Shown here piece by piece: positions 36,042 to 45,486 of a stretch of 64,000 nt of DNA (within the stretch, counting starts at the first letter, position 1; each line of letters starts with the position of its first letter). Source of the DNA: Thiothrix subterranea (GTDB lineage: Bacteria > Pseudomonadota > Gammaproteobacteria > Thiotrichales > Thiotrichaceae). The stretch is from the NCBI RefSeq assembly GCF_030930995.1, contig NZ_CP133217.1, positions 3,772,001-3,836,000 on the forward strand. The letters are read 5' to 3'. The translations under genes were made by a program, and so were the position numbers. The notes beneath the pieces were generated by a model, which did not search any database, was not told where the DNA came from, and saw nothing but the letters and a program-made list of their open reading frames with translations.

Positions 36042-36674
36042 TTACAGAATTCCTAAACGTTGCGCTTCCATCACACACGCCAGCCGATTGTGAACGGCTA
36101 ATGCCGCAATCAGTTTGGAGACGTGAATCTTGACGGTGGATTCGGCGATTTCCAAGGTATCCGCCATCTCTTTGTTGGATAAACCCTTTTCCATCAACTG
36201 CAAAATATCGAACTGGCGGTGGCTAATACCCACACTGGCAGGTGCGGCGGTGGCGCGTGCAGGAAAATGGATCGTTTCTGCTTGAGTTGCCGGAAAACAC
36301 GGCTTGCCCGCCATCACTTGATGGATCACATTGAGCATGGATTTCGCATCCGACGATTTCGGGATGTAGCCCATCGCCCCTGCCGCCACCACTTGTTGCA
36401 CCTTGGCACGGTCTTCTGAAGCCGACACCACAATCAGCGGTGCTGTCACCAACCGCTCATGCAGTACCCGCATAAACGCAAAACCATCCAGCCCCGGCAA
36501 TTTTAAATCCAATAAAATCAAATCGTAGCTTTTACCACTGTCAATAAACGCCAATGCCCGCCCTACACTGTCAGCCATCTGGACAAACACATGGTTGCCC
36601 AGCCGCAATAACACTTGGCGCATCGCTTCGGCAAATAAAGGGTGATCATCCAGAATCAGAATATTCATACTCAC
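36042..36674 (-). CDS. LuxR/NarL-family response regulator
   Basis: A 210-aa protein: receiver domain with LILDDHPLFAEAMRQVL, phospho-Asp in DLILLDLKLPGLDGF, VVSASEDRAK, IPKSSDAKS; then HTH (SHRQFDILQLMEKGLSNKEM, ESTVKIHVSKLIAALAVHNR). It lies 86 bases downstream of the histidine-bearing half-kinase and is probably part of the same signalling set. Confidence 0.9.
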   Translation of the reverse strand: MSMNILILDDHPLFAEAMRQVLLRLGNHVFVQMADSVGRALAFIDSGKSYDLILLDLKLPGLDGFAFMRVLHERLVTAPLIVVSASEDRAKVQQVVAAGAMGYIPKSSDAKSMLNVIHQVMAGKPCFPATQAETIHFPARATAAPASVGISHRQFDILQLMEKGLSNKEMADTLEIAESTVKIHVSKLIAALAVHNRLACVMEAQRLGIL

Positions 36675-36760
36675 CTCCCTTCACACTCCGTTAGGTTCTC
36701 GCAAGTCCTTCTATTGATGAATAGAGTGTAGCCCTATCGAAAATGCGTAACCTCATCCAT

Positions 36761-38821
36761 TCAGGTGAAATTCAGCGAATGTGCAATCATTAATGGTGGA
36801 TATTCAGCCGACTTGAAACACAGGGTTAATTTTTCCCCTTCCCGGTCGCAACACACATCGAACCGAGTCACAGCGGGCGATTGCAACAAGCGCGTGGTGG
36901 TATCGCGCACAAACAGCAGCAATTCCATCACCTGCCCCGGCCTCAGTTGCAGATATTCTAAGGTCGGGTCTATTTGCCAATGCAATTTTACTCCCGCCGC
37001 TTCAGCGCGTTCGACCGTTTCGGCTCGCCAGTCTGCCAAATATTCGCCCAATAAAAACGGCGTTTTGTGCAGCGTCAAATTGATAATGTCACGCAAGGTT
37101 TGCAAGGATTCTTGCGCCGCCTGCCGGTGACGCGGCGTAGGCAGGGTGTGGGAAAGCGTCAGCAACTTCGCCCCGACGGTATCGTGCAGGTCGCGCATAA
37201 TGCGGGTACGTTCCGTTAACACCGCTTGCTGGCGGGTATCGCTGGCGTTGCTGGCAATACGCGCAATCGCCAGCAACGACGTGACGGTTTTGAGGTCAGC
37301 CCGCCCGAACAAGCGCATCCCCTGTTGCTTGCCGGTCAAACGCAGGCTGGCATCGCCGTACAGATTGGGCACATCCAAATGCAAACCATTTTCTGCCAAG
37401 GTCGCAACGGACAAAGGCTGTGTTTGCAGCGTGATATGCAACGGCTGAAAGCGGGTACGCAACGCCGCTTGCCAACGTTGCCCAAACTCGTCACGCGACA
37501 CCGCACTGCCCATCAAGGCACTGAACGTCGGCAAAAAATCCTGCACCGATTGGCTATCCAGCGGCATCAACTTCCCCAACAGCCATTGGCGCAGCGGGAA
37601 ATACAAAAAACCCGCCACAATCACCGAAAAGCCCAAGGAATAAATGTGCGAGGTATGCAGCAGCCCCACCAGTACAATGTCGATCACCCCCACCAAGATG
37701 CCGCCCAGCAACCATAACCACACCTTAAACCACCACTGTTCCACCTCAAACAAACGGTAGCGCAAGGTCGCAATGCCTAAGCCCACAAACACCACCGACC
37801 CCAATACCCGTGACATATCCTGACTCACCAAAGGTTGCATATTCAGTAATAACGGTAATACATGCAGCAGCATAATCGGCAAGAACGGGAAAATAATCGA
37901 AAACTGAGTAATACGCGCAATGGTACGGTTAATCGGCGCAGCACGGCTACTGCGCACCTGCTGATAACTGAATACCATCGCCATAATAAACGGTGGGAAA
38001 GACTGATACAAAAAGTTATGAATCGGCAAATCAATCCACGCAAACTGAAAATTCAACATCAATAATACCGACAGCGCTCCCAATACATAAAATATTCGAT
38101 TATCCTTGGCGACTTGATTGGGATATTTGGCGAATAACACATTAAATGCAAAAATATAAACATTCAAACTAATGACTTCAATCAATGCCAGCCACTCAGC
38201 AATACTGCCTGAAAATGCCAGCTCTTTAGTAAGATTGAGTGTCCCCACCATGAAAAAAATATAATGCCCGATACTGCCCACTAACAAAGCTCGCGTTGCC
38301 ACCTCCCCGCGACGGTATCCCCACACAAATGCGCCAACCAAGGGCACTAACATAAAAATACCCGAAAACACCCAAAAACCACGGGGCAATGCCCATAATG
38401 GCGTAGTTTGTGCGGGTATCAGCGTATAATAACGTCCCTGACTATCCCGCAATACCACAGGATTGCCGTTGCTTAATACGCGATAGATCGTGGTTTGATT
38501 CGCCAGATACGTCTGATAATCCGCATGGGTTTTGCTAAAAAAGGCAGGCAGTGACAAGGTTTGATCAAGCGACACTTGCGCCGGTCCCTGTTGAATAGCG
38601 GTTAACACCCTACCCACTGACACAATACCCGCCGCTGGCGAACCTTCCTCAACCGCTATAACCTTTACAAAACCGGAGGTCGCATCCGGCTCAACCCGAA
38701 TCCCCAGCCACGGCTGATGCAGCAACAAATACAGTGCCGCCGCTTCCACCAACACTCCCAATAACAAGGTCAATAAGGTGACATGCAAGGGGTGCAACAG
38801 TGGCATCAGGCGGCGACTCAT
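36761..38821 (-). CDS. PDZ-like/7TM sensor kinase with phosphoacceptor His but degenerate ATPase domain
   Basis: About 686 aa from MSRRLMPLLHPLHVTLLTLL. One anchor helix, a periplasmic PDZ-like region (about 36-140: LGIRVEPDATSGFVKVIAVE, EGSPAAGI), about seven membrane segments (150-420), then HisKA_3 with RIMRDLHDTVGAKL (His546). The C-terminal ATPase region is degenerate: where the paralogue has REAVTNALKHA this protein has RDTTTRLLQSP (N-box Asn replaced by Arg644). The D-box is absent, and the protein stops before the glycine loop. It should accept phosphate but not bind ATP. It overlaps the upstream paralogue gene by ATGA; the frame to 38953 is an over-extension. Confidence 0.88.
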   Translation of the reverse strand: MSRRLMPLLHPLHVTLLTLLLGVLVEAAALYLLLHQPWLGIRVEPDATSGFVKVIAVEEGSPAAGIVSVGRVLTAIQQGPAQVSLDQTLSLPAFFSKTHADYQTYLANQTTIYRVLSNGNPVVLRDSQGRYYTLIPAQTTPLWALPRGFWVFSGIFMLVPLVGAFVWGYRRGEVATRALLVGSIGHYIFFMVGTLNLTKELAFSGSIAEWLALIEVISLNVYIFAFNVLFAKYPNQVAKDNRIFYVLGALSVLLMLNFQFAWIDLPIHNFLYQSFPPFIMAMVFSYQQVRSSRAAPINRTIARITQFSIIFPFLPIMLLHVLPLLLNMQPLVSQDMSRVLGSVVFVGLGIATLRYRLFEVEQWWFKVWLWLLGGILVGVIDIVLVGLLHTSHIYSLGFSVIVAGFLYFPLRQWLLGKLMPLDSQSVQDFLPTFSALMGSAVSRDEFGQRWQAALRTRFQPLHITLQTQPLSVATLAENGLHLDVPNLYGDASLRLTGKQQGMRLFGRADLKTVTSLLAIARIASNASDTRQQAVLTERTRIMRDLHDTVGAKLLTLSHTLPTPRHRQAAQESLQTLRDIINLTLHKTPFLLGEYLADWRAETVERAEAAGVKLHWQIDPTLEYLQLRPGQVMELLLFVRDTTTRLLQSPAVTRFDVCCDREGEKLTLCFKSAEYPPLMIAHSLNFT

Positions 38822-40998
38822 GCAGCCCCCAACAGCGGAATCGCCGCATCCAGCCGCACATAACCTTGCTGCACCAAATGCTGGATGTGCAATTCGCCGT
38901 GCAAAGTACGAATCCGCGCTGCCATGCCGCCCATGCCCGTTCCGGCTTGCCAAGTTTCGGGCGGCTGAATCTTGCCATCGTTGCTGATGCTGACTTGCAA
39001 ACTCCCCGCCTCCCGCGCAAAGCGCACGATCAAGCGCGAAGGTTGTGCATGTTTAAGGGCATTCGTCACCGCTTCCCGCAAAAATTGCGTCAATTCCACG
39101 GCTTGTTTGGGGGCAAGTTCGCCCTGCTCCAAATCGTCGGCAACCTGCCAATCGAGTTGTACAGCAGCGGCGGCGGTGCGGTGCGCGGTTTCGGTTTGCC
39201 ATGCCTGTAAATGCGCTTGCAGGCTGAAGGGGTCGTCTTGCAACGACAGTTGCACGGTGGTATCCAGTGCTTGCAAGGCTTCTTCGGTGGCTTCGCGGTG
39301 CTGGGCTTCGAGCAGATCATCCGCCAAACGCCGCAGCTTTGCGCCGACCGTGGCGTTTAAATCGTGTAACAAATGTTCGCGCTCTTCGCGCACTGCCTGT
39401 TCGCGGGCATCGCTGGCATTGCGTGCCATTTGCGCAATGTCCAGCAAGGCTGTCACCGTTTTGATGTCGGCTTTACTGAACAAACGCGAAGCCATTTGCT
39501 TGCCACTCAGTTGGTAAACAAAATCGGTGGTGAGCGCAGGCACGCGCAAGCTGAGACCGTTGCCCTCCAATTGCGGCTGGATCAAAGTGGCGGCTTGCAG
39601 CGTTAGGTGTTGCGGGGCAAACCGCGCTTGCAGCAATGCTTGCCACCCTTGCTCAAACGCTTCTGGCGAATCTGCCTGTGCCAGCGAGGTGCTGAACCGC
39701 GCCAAAAAGTCTTGCAAAGTCTGGTTTTCCAGCGGCATCAACTTGCCGAGCAACCACTGGCGCAGCGGAAAATACAAAAACCCTGTCAGCACCACCGACA
39801 AGCCCAGCGCATACAATTGCGGCGTATTCAGCAAGCCAATCAGCAGCATATCCACCAATACCACCACGCAACCGCCCAATAACCACAGCCACGACTTAAA
39901 CCACCAATATTCCACCTCAAACAAACGAAACCGCAAAATCCCGATAGCTAACCCCAAAAAGGCGACCGTACCCAGTATTTGAATGAAATTCTTACTAATT
40001 AATGGCTTTAAAGATAAGACAGACGGTGCAATATAGAAAACCATCACAATAATAAATGGAAGCACCATAGATAGTTGCATTATCCTAATCGCTGCCATAT
40101 CAACCGGTCGTTGCGTACTGAGTTTTATTTGTTTATTAGCGATTACAGCGACAGTGATTAATTGAAATACACCCTGAAGAACCAAATAATAAGCAGGCAA
40201 ATCGAACCAATCGAAATAAAAATTCCACGAATAAAATGAGAAAACAATTGCAAAAACGAAAAAACCAAACTCACTTAACAACTTATGAGGATAAAAAAAG
40301 GCTAATTTAAAAATAGCCAGCATATAAACATTAACTGCCAACAACTCCAATACAAATAAATTCTCAGTTACTGATTGAGAGAAAAATAACTCTTTAGCAG
40401 AATTTATCGCACCAATAAAATGAAAACCGTAACAACCAATGCCCGCAATAAATAAAAAAAGTGTCACATGAGGATCAGGCTTATAACTCCAAACGAAAGC
40501 TCCAACCAAAGGCACAAAGAAAAAAGCAAACATAAACACCCAAAAATGGATGGGGATATGTTCAATATTTGTATAATCACGGGGCTGTAAAGCATAGATT
40601 TTTTGGTCAGTACCAACCCATGCAATTGAATCACCCTGAGTTAAGGCATTATATATTTTTACTTGTTGAATTTGATAATGATTGTATACGGTACGATTTT
40701 CATGATGAAACGGATACATAAAGAGCTTGGCATTTAGTGGGATGCTATCGCTGTCCACCATTAAATCGGTGAGTATTGTTCCGGGCAGAATTTTACCTTC
40801 AGCCGGTGAACCGGGATCAACCGATACCACCCGCACAAACCCCGATGCCGTATCCGGCTCTAAACGCAACCCCGTCCACGGCTGTTGCAGCAAGGTATAC
40901 ACCGCCGCTCCCTGAGTCAACACGATGAACAACAAGGTCAGCAGCATGACGCTGGCGGGTGATAATGCTAGTTTCTCCCGCCAATCTGCCACTACCAT
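38818..40998 (-). CDS. PDZ-like/7TM sensor kinase with intact ATPase domain but Asn at the phosphoacceptor position
   Basis: A 726-aa paralogue of the next gene with the same layout: anchor helix, PDZ-like periplasmic region (TGLRLEPDTASGFVRVVSVD, PGSPAEGKI), about seven membrane segments (150-415), HisKA_3-like helices, HATPase. In the DHp helix HLLHDLNATVGAKL aligns without gaps to MRDLHDTVGAKL of the partner, so Asn548 replaces the phosphoacceptor and Ala549 the following Asp. A His (545) lies one turn earlier. The N-box (REAVTNALKHA), D-box-like SNDGKI and GTGMGGMAAR loop are present. It starts 2 bases after the response regulator stop. Confidence 0.88.
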   Translation of the reverse strand: MVVADWREKLALSPASVMLLTLLFIVLTQGAAVYTLLQQPWTGLRLEPDTASGFVRVVSVDPGSPAEGKILPGTILTDLMVDSDSIPLNAKLFMYPFHHENRTVYNHYQIQQVKIYNALTQGDSIAWVGTDQKIYALQPRDYTNIEHIPIHFWVFMFAFFFVPLVGAFVWSYKPDPHVTLFLFIAGIGCYGFHFIGAINSAKELFFSQSVTENLFVLELLAVNVYMLAIFKLAFFYPHKLLSEFGFFVFAIVFSFYSWNFYFDWFDLPAYYLVLQGVFQLITVAVIANKQIKLSTQRPVDMAAIRIMQLSMVLPFIIVMVFYIAPSVLSLKPLISKNFIQILGTVAFLGLAIGILRFRLFEVEYWWFKSWLWLLGGCVVVLVDMLLIGLLNTPQLYALGLSVVLTGFLYFPLRQWLLGKLMPLENQTLQDFLARFSTSLAQADSPEAFEQGWQALLQARFAPQHLTLQAATLIQPQLEGNGLSLRVPALTTDFVYQLSGKQMASRLFSKADIKTVTALLDIAQMARNASDAREQAVREEREHLLHDLNATVGAKLRRLADDLLEAQHREATEEALQALDTTVQLSLQDDPFSLQAHLQAWQTETAHRTAAAAVQLDWQVADDLEQGELAPKQAVELTQFLREAVTNALKHAQPSRLIVRFAREAGSLQVSISNDGKIQPPETWQAGTGMGGMAARIRTLHGELHIQHLVQQGYVRLDAAIPLLGAA

Positions 40999-40999
40999 G

Positions 41000-41665
41000 T
41001 CACAACTCCGTACTGATTAGCCCCATCCGACAGGCTTCCAACGCTGCCTCTGCGCGACTGGAGATATTGAGCTTGCGGTAAATATTGCGCACATGCGTCG
41101 CAATGGTGTTATCCGACACATGCAGCAATTCACTCACTTCACGGCGGCTCAAGCCCTTGCCAATGAACAACAACACCTCGACCTCGCGGGATGACAAACC
41201 CTCCATCGGCAACACCGGCTCAGCCGCAACCGGCGCAACACTCCCCGCCCCGTTGAAATATTGCAGCACCTTCCGCGCCACTTTCGGCGACAGCGGCGGA
41301 TCGCCCCGCAAAATACCACGCAATTTATGGATGAACTGATCTTCCGGCAAATCCTTCAGCAAATAACCGCTCGCGCCCGTCTGCAACGCCGTCAGGATGT
41401 GTTCCTGATCATCCAGAATGCTCGTCACCACCACCGCCGCCTGTGGCGATGCCTGCAAAATCAGCGGAATCAAGCTCAAACCATTGCCATCGGGCAAGCT
41501 AATATCCACCAGCGCCAAATCCGGGCGCAATTCCGCCAAACACGCCCGTGTCGTGCCGCAATCCCCACACACTGTTACCTGAATGCCCGGAAACGCCTCC
41601 GCCAACAGACGCCGAAGCCAGTCACCCGTTTCGGCAATATCTTCCACTACTACTGCTGTTTGCAT
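41000..41665 (-). CDS. LuxR/NarL-family response regulator
   Basis: About 221 aa from MQTAVVVEDIAETGDWLRRL. Receiver: phospho-Asp in LALVDISLPDGNG, VVTSILDDQEH, Lys in YLLKDLPED. HTH: GLSSREVEVLLFIGKGLSRR, DNTIATHVRNIYRKLNISSR. First gene of a regulator-kinase-kinase-regulator run on the minus strand and thus the best candidate partner of the two half-kinases. The frame from 41722 is an extension. Confidence 0.9.
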   Translation of the reverse strand: MQTAVVVEDIAETGDWLRRLLAEAFPGIQVTVCGDCGTTRACLAELRPDLALVDISLPDGNGLSLIPLILQASPQAAVVVTSILDDQEHILTALQTGASGYLLKDLPEDQFIHKLRGILRGDPPLSPKVARKVLQYFNGAGSVAPVAAEPVLPMEGLSSREVEVLLFIGKGLSRREVSELLHVSDNTIATHVRNIYRKLNISSRAEAALEACRMGLISTEL

Positions 41666-41775
41666 ACACACCCTGCTCTTGCCGCTGCACTGTGGCGTTA
41701 TTGTAGTTGCCTCTCTGTCCAATGTTAGTACACCTTACCTCAACGGGTGCAGTATTTGGACAAAGTGCAGGGTTT

Positions 41776-43536
41776 TCAGCCGAATGCTGCTTGTTTCAAC
41801 AATTGCGTCATCACTGTGCGCAAGCGACTCGGCGCAACCGGCTTGTGCAGCAAATACAAACCGCTCGCCGTCGCTTCCCGCAAACGCTCTTCGCTGGTAT
41901 CGCCGGTAATCAGCATCGCGGGGATGGCACGCTGGCAATAATGACGCACCGCCGTAATCGCCTCTGCGCCGGTTTTACCTTCACGCAACCGGTAATCCGC
42001 CATGATCAGCTCCGGTTGCAGTCCAGTCTGAGCAATTTTTTCCAACGCCTCGGATGCGGATTCAGCCGTGATCGCCAAACACCCCCAGCTTTTCAACAAG
42101 TAAGCCATGCTGTGGAGGATTTCCCGTTCGTCGTCAATCACCAACACATGCACGCCCGCGACACTCACCGCACTGACCACAGGCGGCGCTTGATACAGCA
42201 AGCTGGCATCCCCTTGCGGCACGTCCAGCGCAAAGGTTGAACCACTGCTAACACGGGATTCGCAGGTTAAGGTTAAACTCAATAAATCGGCGAGTTTTTT
42301 GACGATGGCTAAGCCCAACCCCAAGCCTTTGCTGCGGTCACGTTCGGGGTTATCCAGTTGATAATATTCATCAAAAATATTCGCCTGCTCCGTGGCGGGG
42401 ATGCCAATGCCGGTATCCTGCACCGCAATCCTGACGGTATCGTGAGCGGTCGCACGGCACGTCAGGGTAATGCTGCCTTGTTGGGTGTAGCGCACCGCGT
42501 TTGCCAGCAAATTGCGCAAGATACGCCCCAATAACAACGGATCGGTGAAAACGGTCAGGTGCGGACAATCCAATAGCAGACTGAGGTTTTTTTCCGCCGC
42601 ATGGGTTTTGAACTCTTCGTGCAAGGGCTGCACAATCTCAAACAAGCGGGCGTGATTGAGCTGCACCTCGACAATGCCCGCATTCAAGCGCGACACATCC
42701 AGCAGGCTGTTGAACAGGTTGGAAAGCGCGTCATTGGTGCGACGTAATGCTTGTAAATGCGCCACGCCTTTGGGGTGAACGTAAGTTTCAATCGCATCCA
42801 AATACAAGCCTTGCGCGTGCAGCGGTTGGCGCAGGTCATGGCTGGCGGCGGCGAGGAATTTGTCTTTAGCGAATACGGCTTGCTCGGCGATCTGCTGGTT
42901 TTTTTCAGCTAGCGCTTTTTCGGCTTCAAGACGGGTAATCAACGCCATATTCTCGAAACGCAGGCAGATGGATTCATGAATGATACGGCTATAAGTCAGG
43001 CAAACCGTGCTACTCGCCACAATAAATACCAGAAAAGCCAACGCCATCATGGTATAGAGCGGTTCACCGACTTGCAGCATTCTGACCATTAACAACACCG
43101 TCATCGGCGTCACGTAAAAGACAAATGCTAGAAAGCGTGGGGCGCTGGTCGCACTGGCAGAGGCAATCAACCCACCGTAAAAATATAATACAAATAGAGC
43201 CACATCCGGTTTGTTGACATCAAATAAACTCAGAAAAATCAATGCCCACAATAAACCCATCAAAAACATGGCAAGGCTGAAACGCTTTTCCCAATAGCGG
43301 GGGTCAAGCGCCGACTGTTGCAACGCTCGCTGAAATTGCACCCCATCCACATAACGCCACAGCAAGAGCAGCAGCACCCCGACCCAAAGCAACCCTTCGA
43401 GTTTGCCAGCATCCGCCCATGCCACCCACATAATACCCACCAATACAAACAGATTACCGGGAATGGCGACCTTCAGGTTGCGGTAGAGCAGCTTGACTTG
43501 TTCGAGGTGGAGGACAGGGTTGTGTGGGGTTGTCAT
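41776..43536 (-). CDS. Hybrid sensor histidine kinase/response regulator
   Basis: A 586-aa protein. About six hydrophobic segments (about 25-190), a coiled coil (FENMALITRLEAEKALAEKN), HisKA with FLAAASHDLRQPLHAQGLYL, and HATPase (RILRNLLANAVRYTQQG, VQDTGIGIP, SKGLGLGLAIVKKLADLL). It ends with a receiver domain (VLVIDDEREILHSMAYLL, phospho-Asp in LIMADYRLREGKTG, LHKPVAPSRL). The layout recalls bacterial hybrid kinases with a MASE-like input. Divergent from the TlpA-like gene; the 145-base gap holds box 1. Confidence 0.9.
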   Translation of the reverse strand: MTTPHNPVLHLEQVKLLYRNLKVAIPGNLFVLVGIMWVAWADAGKLEGLLWVGVLLLLLWRYVDGVQFQRALQQSALDPRYWEKRFSLAMFLMGLLWALIFLSLFDVNKPDVALFVLYFYGGLIASASATSAPRFLAFVFYVTPMTVLLMVRMLQVGEPLYTMMALAFLVFIVASSTVCLTYSRIIHESICLRFENMALITRLEAEKALAEKNQQIAEQAVFAKDKFLAAASHDLRQPLHAQGLYLDAIETYVHPKGVAHLQALRRTNDALSNLFNSLLDVSRLNAGIVEVQLNHARLFEIVQPLHEEFKTHAAEKNLSLLLDCPHLTVFTDPLLLGRILRNLLANAVRYTQQGSITLTCRATAHDTVRIAVQDTGIGIPATEQANIFDEYYQLDNPERDRSKGLGLGLAIVKKLADLLSLTLTCESRVSSGSTFALDVPQGDASLLYQAPPVVSAVSVAGVHVLVIDDEREILHSMAYLLKSWGCLAITAESASEALEKIAQTGLQPELIMADYRLREGKTGAEAITAVRHYCQRAIPAMLITGDTSEERLREATASGLYLLHKPVAPSRLRTVMTQLLKQAAFG

Positions 43537-43601
43537 GGTGAAATCCTGTGGTGTGGCGGGCTTTATTCTACTTATAGGCGATTATTAACCAAACTGAATA
43601 A

Positions 43602-43642
43602 TACGAAAGTAGCATTGCCCTGTTTGGCGCATTGGCTAATAT
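43602..43642 (+). promoter_or_regulatory. Box 1: shared activator-like site with abutting promoter
   Basis: TACGAAAGTA (43602-43611), then GCA, then TTGCCC (43615-43620), 16 bases, and TAATAT (43637-43642). TAC and GTA are inverted around GAAA, which is the symmetry of many LuxR/NarL-family operators. Boxes 2 and 3 have the same 16 bases (TACGAAAGTAGCATTG) and the same spacing. The promoter is 40 bases before the TlpA-like gene. Confidence 0.75.
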
Positions 43643-43681
43643 CAGGGATATGAGCGAATACCAAACCATGAGACTACCCCC

Positions 43682-44191
43682 ATGCATAATACAAAACACC
43701 AATGGCTCAGCACCCTGTGTATGTGCCTAATACCGCTGATGACATCAGCCTATGCCATGACGGATATGGATGATAATCCTGCCGATATTCAAACCTTGAT
43801 TGGCAAGGGCAAATGGACAGTCGTTGAAGTCTGGGCATCCGATTGCCGCATGTGCCAACTGAGCATTCAACACATTGTCAATTTTAAAACCGCGCACCCA
43901 GAGGTCGATATTGTCGGCATTTCCGTGGATGGCACGCAAGGCAAAGCCGATGCACAAACCTTTATTGGGGAACAACATCTGACATTTCCCAACCTGCTAA
44001 GCGACAAGACGGAAATGGATCAATACTTGTTTGCCACCGCCGAAAAAAACTTTATCGGCACACCGACATTTTTATTCTATGACCCAGAAGGAAAATTGCT
44101 GACGGTACAGGCAAAAGCATTGACGGAAAAAGAGTTGGGTGGGTTTATTGATAGTCAGGGTTCGCAGCCGGAAATAGCAGAACCTTGCTGA
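43682..44191 (+). CDS. Exported thioredoxin-like (TlpA/ResA-type) protein
   Basis: A 169-aa protein with a signal peptide (LSTLCMCLIPLMTSAYAMTD). Thioredoxin fold: WTVVEVWASDCRMCQLSIQH with the CRMC redox site, DIVGISVDGTQGKADAQTFI, FIGTPTFLFYDPEGKLL with the cis-Pro. It ends in a lone Cys. It should act in periplasmic thiol-disulfide exchange. It has its own box promoter. The Cys-rich secreted protein at 45487 is a possible client. Confidence 0.85.
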   Translation: MHNTKHQWLSTLCMCLIPLMTSAYAMTDMDDNPADIQTLIGKGKWTVVEVWASDCRMCQLSIQHIVNFKTAHPEVDIVGISVDGTQGKADAQTFIGEQHLTFPNLLSDKTEMDQYLFATAEKNFIGTPTFLFYDPEGKLLTVQAKALTEKELGGFIDSQGSQPEIAEPC

Positions 44192-44236
44192 ATTAATCCA
44201 CTCGCTGAAAATAATCGATTCAGAGGAATCCAATAG

Positions 44237-44277
44237 TACGAAAGTAGCATTGACGATAGTAACATTTGGATTATTCT
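44237..44277 (+). promoter_or_regulatory. Box 2: shared activator-like site with abutting promoter
   Basis: TACGAAAGTA (44237-44246), GCA, TTGACG (44250-44255), 16 bases, TATTCT (44272-44277). It lies 75 bases before the start at 44352. Same 16-base core and geometry as boxes 1 and 3. Confidence 0.75.
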
Positions 44278-44351
44278 CAGCTTATCGTTAGCAATTCAGT
44301 AACGGTAACATCTAATATTTAGGAAGCTTATAAGCTAGGAAGATAGTGTAT

Positions 44352-44783
44352 ATGAAAACCCAAAAAACATTAATAAAATTAATCACATTGCTTGTCGGAA
44401 CAGCATTAATAGTTAGTGCTCCATTAAATCATGCTGATGCCAAGGACACACCAGATGATGTAATGACTGCCGCAAAAAATACGTCTAATAAAATTTCCCC
44501 CGCATTGCTAGTGCTTCAGGAGGCAGATGCTGTAATGAAGAAAATGTCAGAAGACCGTAAATATGCAGAACTTGTTTTACAGGCTGCTAATAAAAAAGAT
44601 AACAAAGCTCTTGTGGCTCTTTTTAAAAAATACGCTCCCAATAGCGAAATTAAAATACTGGAAACCTCTGACTTTACTGTAAAAGTTTCATTTACAGTAG
44701 GGTCTGCTAAAGTAGACTTATGTGGTTCTAGTTCAAAGGGGTGCGCTGGCGGATCATCAGCAACAGTAAGCCTTACTGTGTAA
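44352..44783 (+). CDS. Small exported protein of unknown function
   Basis: About 143 aa from the ATG at 44352, with AGGAAG at a good distance. Signal peptide LIKLITLLVGTALIVSAPLN then HADA. The mature part is helical and Lys-rich (SPALLVLQEADAVMKKMSED, AANKKDNKALVALFKKYAPN) and ends in a strand-rich part with two cysteines (DLCGSSSKGCAGGSS). No family recognised. The DNA is clearly more AT-rich than the flanks. First gene after box 2. Confidence 0.75.
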   Translation: MKTQKTLIKLITLLVGTALIVSAPLNHADAKDTPDDVMTAAKNTSNKISPALLVLQEADAVMKKMSEDRKYAELVLQAANKKDNKALVALFKKYAPNSEIKILETSDFTVKVSFTVGSAKVDLCGSSSKGCAGGSSATVSLTV

Positions 44784-44963
44784 AAATTAATATCTCGCTT
44801 TACGAATAAACTTTTTAACTTAATAAGTATTCATGCAGTAATTTTCCAAATAAGCGATTATTCACAAATCAACCAGTTAAAATCAAAAAGCATCGATAAA
44901 CTTATAGTAAATCATATGATTCGCAATTTAAAATCTTAACTTAACTAATTTATGAGGTGTTTT

Positions 44964-45440
44964 ATGTTTACATTAAAAGTGCGTAACATTAGAATGGCAT
45001 TTATCATTATTTCAATAACCACATCGTTAGAGATTCAAGCAGATCCACTGCAACAGAAAGTGCAGGATTTCCTTACAGGTACAATGGAAAATAAAATATT
45101 AATTGACTCTCTCGACGGCATTGATTTATACGAGGAAATATCTTACGACTTCAAATCTGATGGTAAATTTTCAGCTAAAGTTCAGAGTTTTTATGAATTT
45201 AAAGATAAGAGAATCATTATAGATAAGGCCGTAGTTAATAAAGTTGGCACTTACTCAATAAGTGATGTTAATGGAAATAATGCTAAGCTGAGCTTGATTG
45301 TCGATGGAAAAACAGTAAGCGATACTATTAAGCTGCCTTCTGTAGCTGAAAAGCTACCTTCAAAAATTGAGAAAGAAAATCTTCCGATTAAGAGCAGATC
45401 AATTAGTATTGGAGATTTTGAACTTTCGCCAATGAAGTGA
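44964..45440 (+). CDS. Small exported protein of unknown function
   Basis: About 158 aa from the ATG at 44964; GAGGTG lies 5-6 bases upstream, which decides against the frame from 44952. Signal peptide MAFIIISITTSLEIQA. The mature part is acidic to neutral with repeated short strands (YEEISYDFKSDGKFSAKVQS, FKDKRIIIDKAVVNKVGTYS), a beta-rich pattern. No cysteine in the mature protein. AT-rich DNA. The preceding 180-base gap (44784-44963) holds no gene or clear terminator. Confidence 0.72.
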   Translation: MFTLKVRNIRMAFIIISITTSLEIQADPLQQKVQDFLTGTMENKILIDSLDGIDLYEEISYDFKSDGKFSAKVQSFYEFKDKRIIIDKAVVNKVGTYSISDVNGNNAKLSLIVDGKTVSDTIKLPSVAEKLPSKIEKENLPIKSRSISIGDFELSPMK

Positions 45441-45486
45441 TTAATTAGCCTGACTATTATTTAGTTAAATATACGAGGATTTTACC

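Noticed and set aside
36761-38821. That the degenerate ATPase domain is simply a frameshift near the 3' end
   Set aside because: I checked the region after the N-box by alignment to the paralogue. The substitutions (RDTTTRLLQ for REAVTNALK) occur before any possible shift and the protein aligns in one frame up to there. A later frameshift removing the glycine loop cannot be excluded, but it would not restore the N-box.
38822-38953. N-terminal extension of the histidine-bearing half-kinase
   Set aside because: The extension is a shadow of the upstream paralogue; the start at 38821 is coupled to the upstream stop by ATGA.
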